Origin: Saprospiraceae bacterium
GTDB taxonomy: Bacteria > Bacteroidota > Bacteroidia > Chitinophagales > Saprospiraceae
DNA: 62,704 nt
Direction of reading: 5' to 3'
Assembly (NCBI GenBank): GCA_016719855.1
Contig: JADJYH010000012.1
Coordinates: forward strand, 1 to 62,704
Part shown: positions 62,695 through 62,704 of the stretch, one piece after another
Layout: every line of letters begins with the position of its first letter
Position numbering within the stretch: the stretch's first letter is position 1
Translations under genes and position numbers: made by a program
Notes under the pieces: model-generated
The model's database searches: none
What the model saw: the letters and a program-made list of their open reading frames with translations, nothing else
What the model was told of the DNA's origin: nothing

Positions 62695-62704
62695 ATGAAT
62701 CAAA
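62695..62704 (+). CDS. hsdR: Probable first codons of hsdR, continuing at base 1 if circular
   Basis: An ATG at 62695 follows an AAAGGAA ribosome-binding-like run at about 62684. It opens MNQ before the window ends. Joined to base 1, with one base added to fix the frame, this gives MNQTEKRTRKEIID, which is what a type I R subunit N-terminus should look like. The missing base is an inference, but similar single-base slips occur throughout the window. Confidence 0.55.

Overview
The window reads as a plasmid of a Bacteroidota bacterium, most like Saprospiraceae/Haliscomenobacter relatives. The evidence is an iteron-type Rep_3 replication region with ParA, an UpxY-type NusG paralogue, an effector-associated domain (EAD11-like) protein, Bacteroidota-style TAnnTTTG promoter boxes, and eCIS genes with DUF4157, DUF4255 and DUF6519 domains. 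The two ends probably join. The last bases hold a ribosome-binding-like purine run and an ATG (62695), and base 1 continues inside the N terminus of hsdR. The molecule is therefore plausibly a complete circle of about 62.7 kb. No rRNA, tRNA or CRISPR array was seen.

The sequence carries many single-base indels. Most long genes are split into 2-8 reading-frame pieces that rejoin perfectly at the protein level, which looks like uncorrected long-read error rather than decay. I annotate whole genes across these breaks. Two apparent fusions (HsdS-ATPase and tube-zinc protein) are probably artefacts of the same error.

Layout. (1) 1-8987 (+): type I restriction-modification operon hsdR-hsdM-hsdS followed by a restriction-associated AAA ATPase and an HNH nuclease (Septu-like pair). 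(2) 9007-10293: palindromic operator-like repeats, a small HTH gene, then unassigned DNA. (3) 10294-17698 (-): an EAD11-TM-carboxypeptidase-regulatory protein and two tandem paralogous exported proteins with 46-residue TPR-like repeats; divergent from them (+), 18346-23606, three unrecognised genes including a large secreted protein and a membrane protein. (4) 23727-24304 (+): UpxY/NusG-like antiterminator. (5) 24708-54851 (-): one long extracellular contractile injection system (eCIS) operon. In order of transcription it runs sheath, tube, zinc-ribbon baseplate factor, linker protein, DUF4255 cap/terminator, AAA ATPase, small protein, two DUF4157 effectors (one with a HEGQH metallopeptidase end, one with a PIN-like nuclease end), a candidate immunity gene, tube-initiator, LysM, gpD hub, gp5 spike, PAAR-like tip, gp25, two large baseplate proteins, a gpI/beta-helix protein and a giant DUF6519/beta-propeller fibre. 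Two glycosyltransferase genes follow without a gap. (6) 55710-57329: an IS3-family element and a MITE-like inverted repeat. (7) 57756-62704: KilA-N gene, parA and partner, palindromic AAACGTTT-type repeats, Rep accessory gene, rep, six 72-bp repeats, iterons and an AT-rich stretch.

Taken together, the plasmid has a replication/partition core, a restriction/defence module, an envelope-spanning conflict-type TPR/EAD locus, and a near-complete injection machine with its own modular toxins. The most novel-looking parts are the eCIS effector cassette (constant N-terminus, swapped toxin ends, adjacent candidate immunity gene) and the EAD11/TPR locus.
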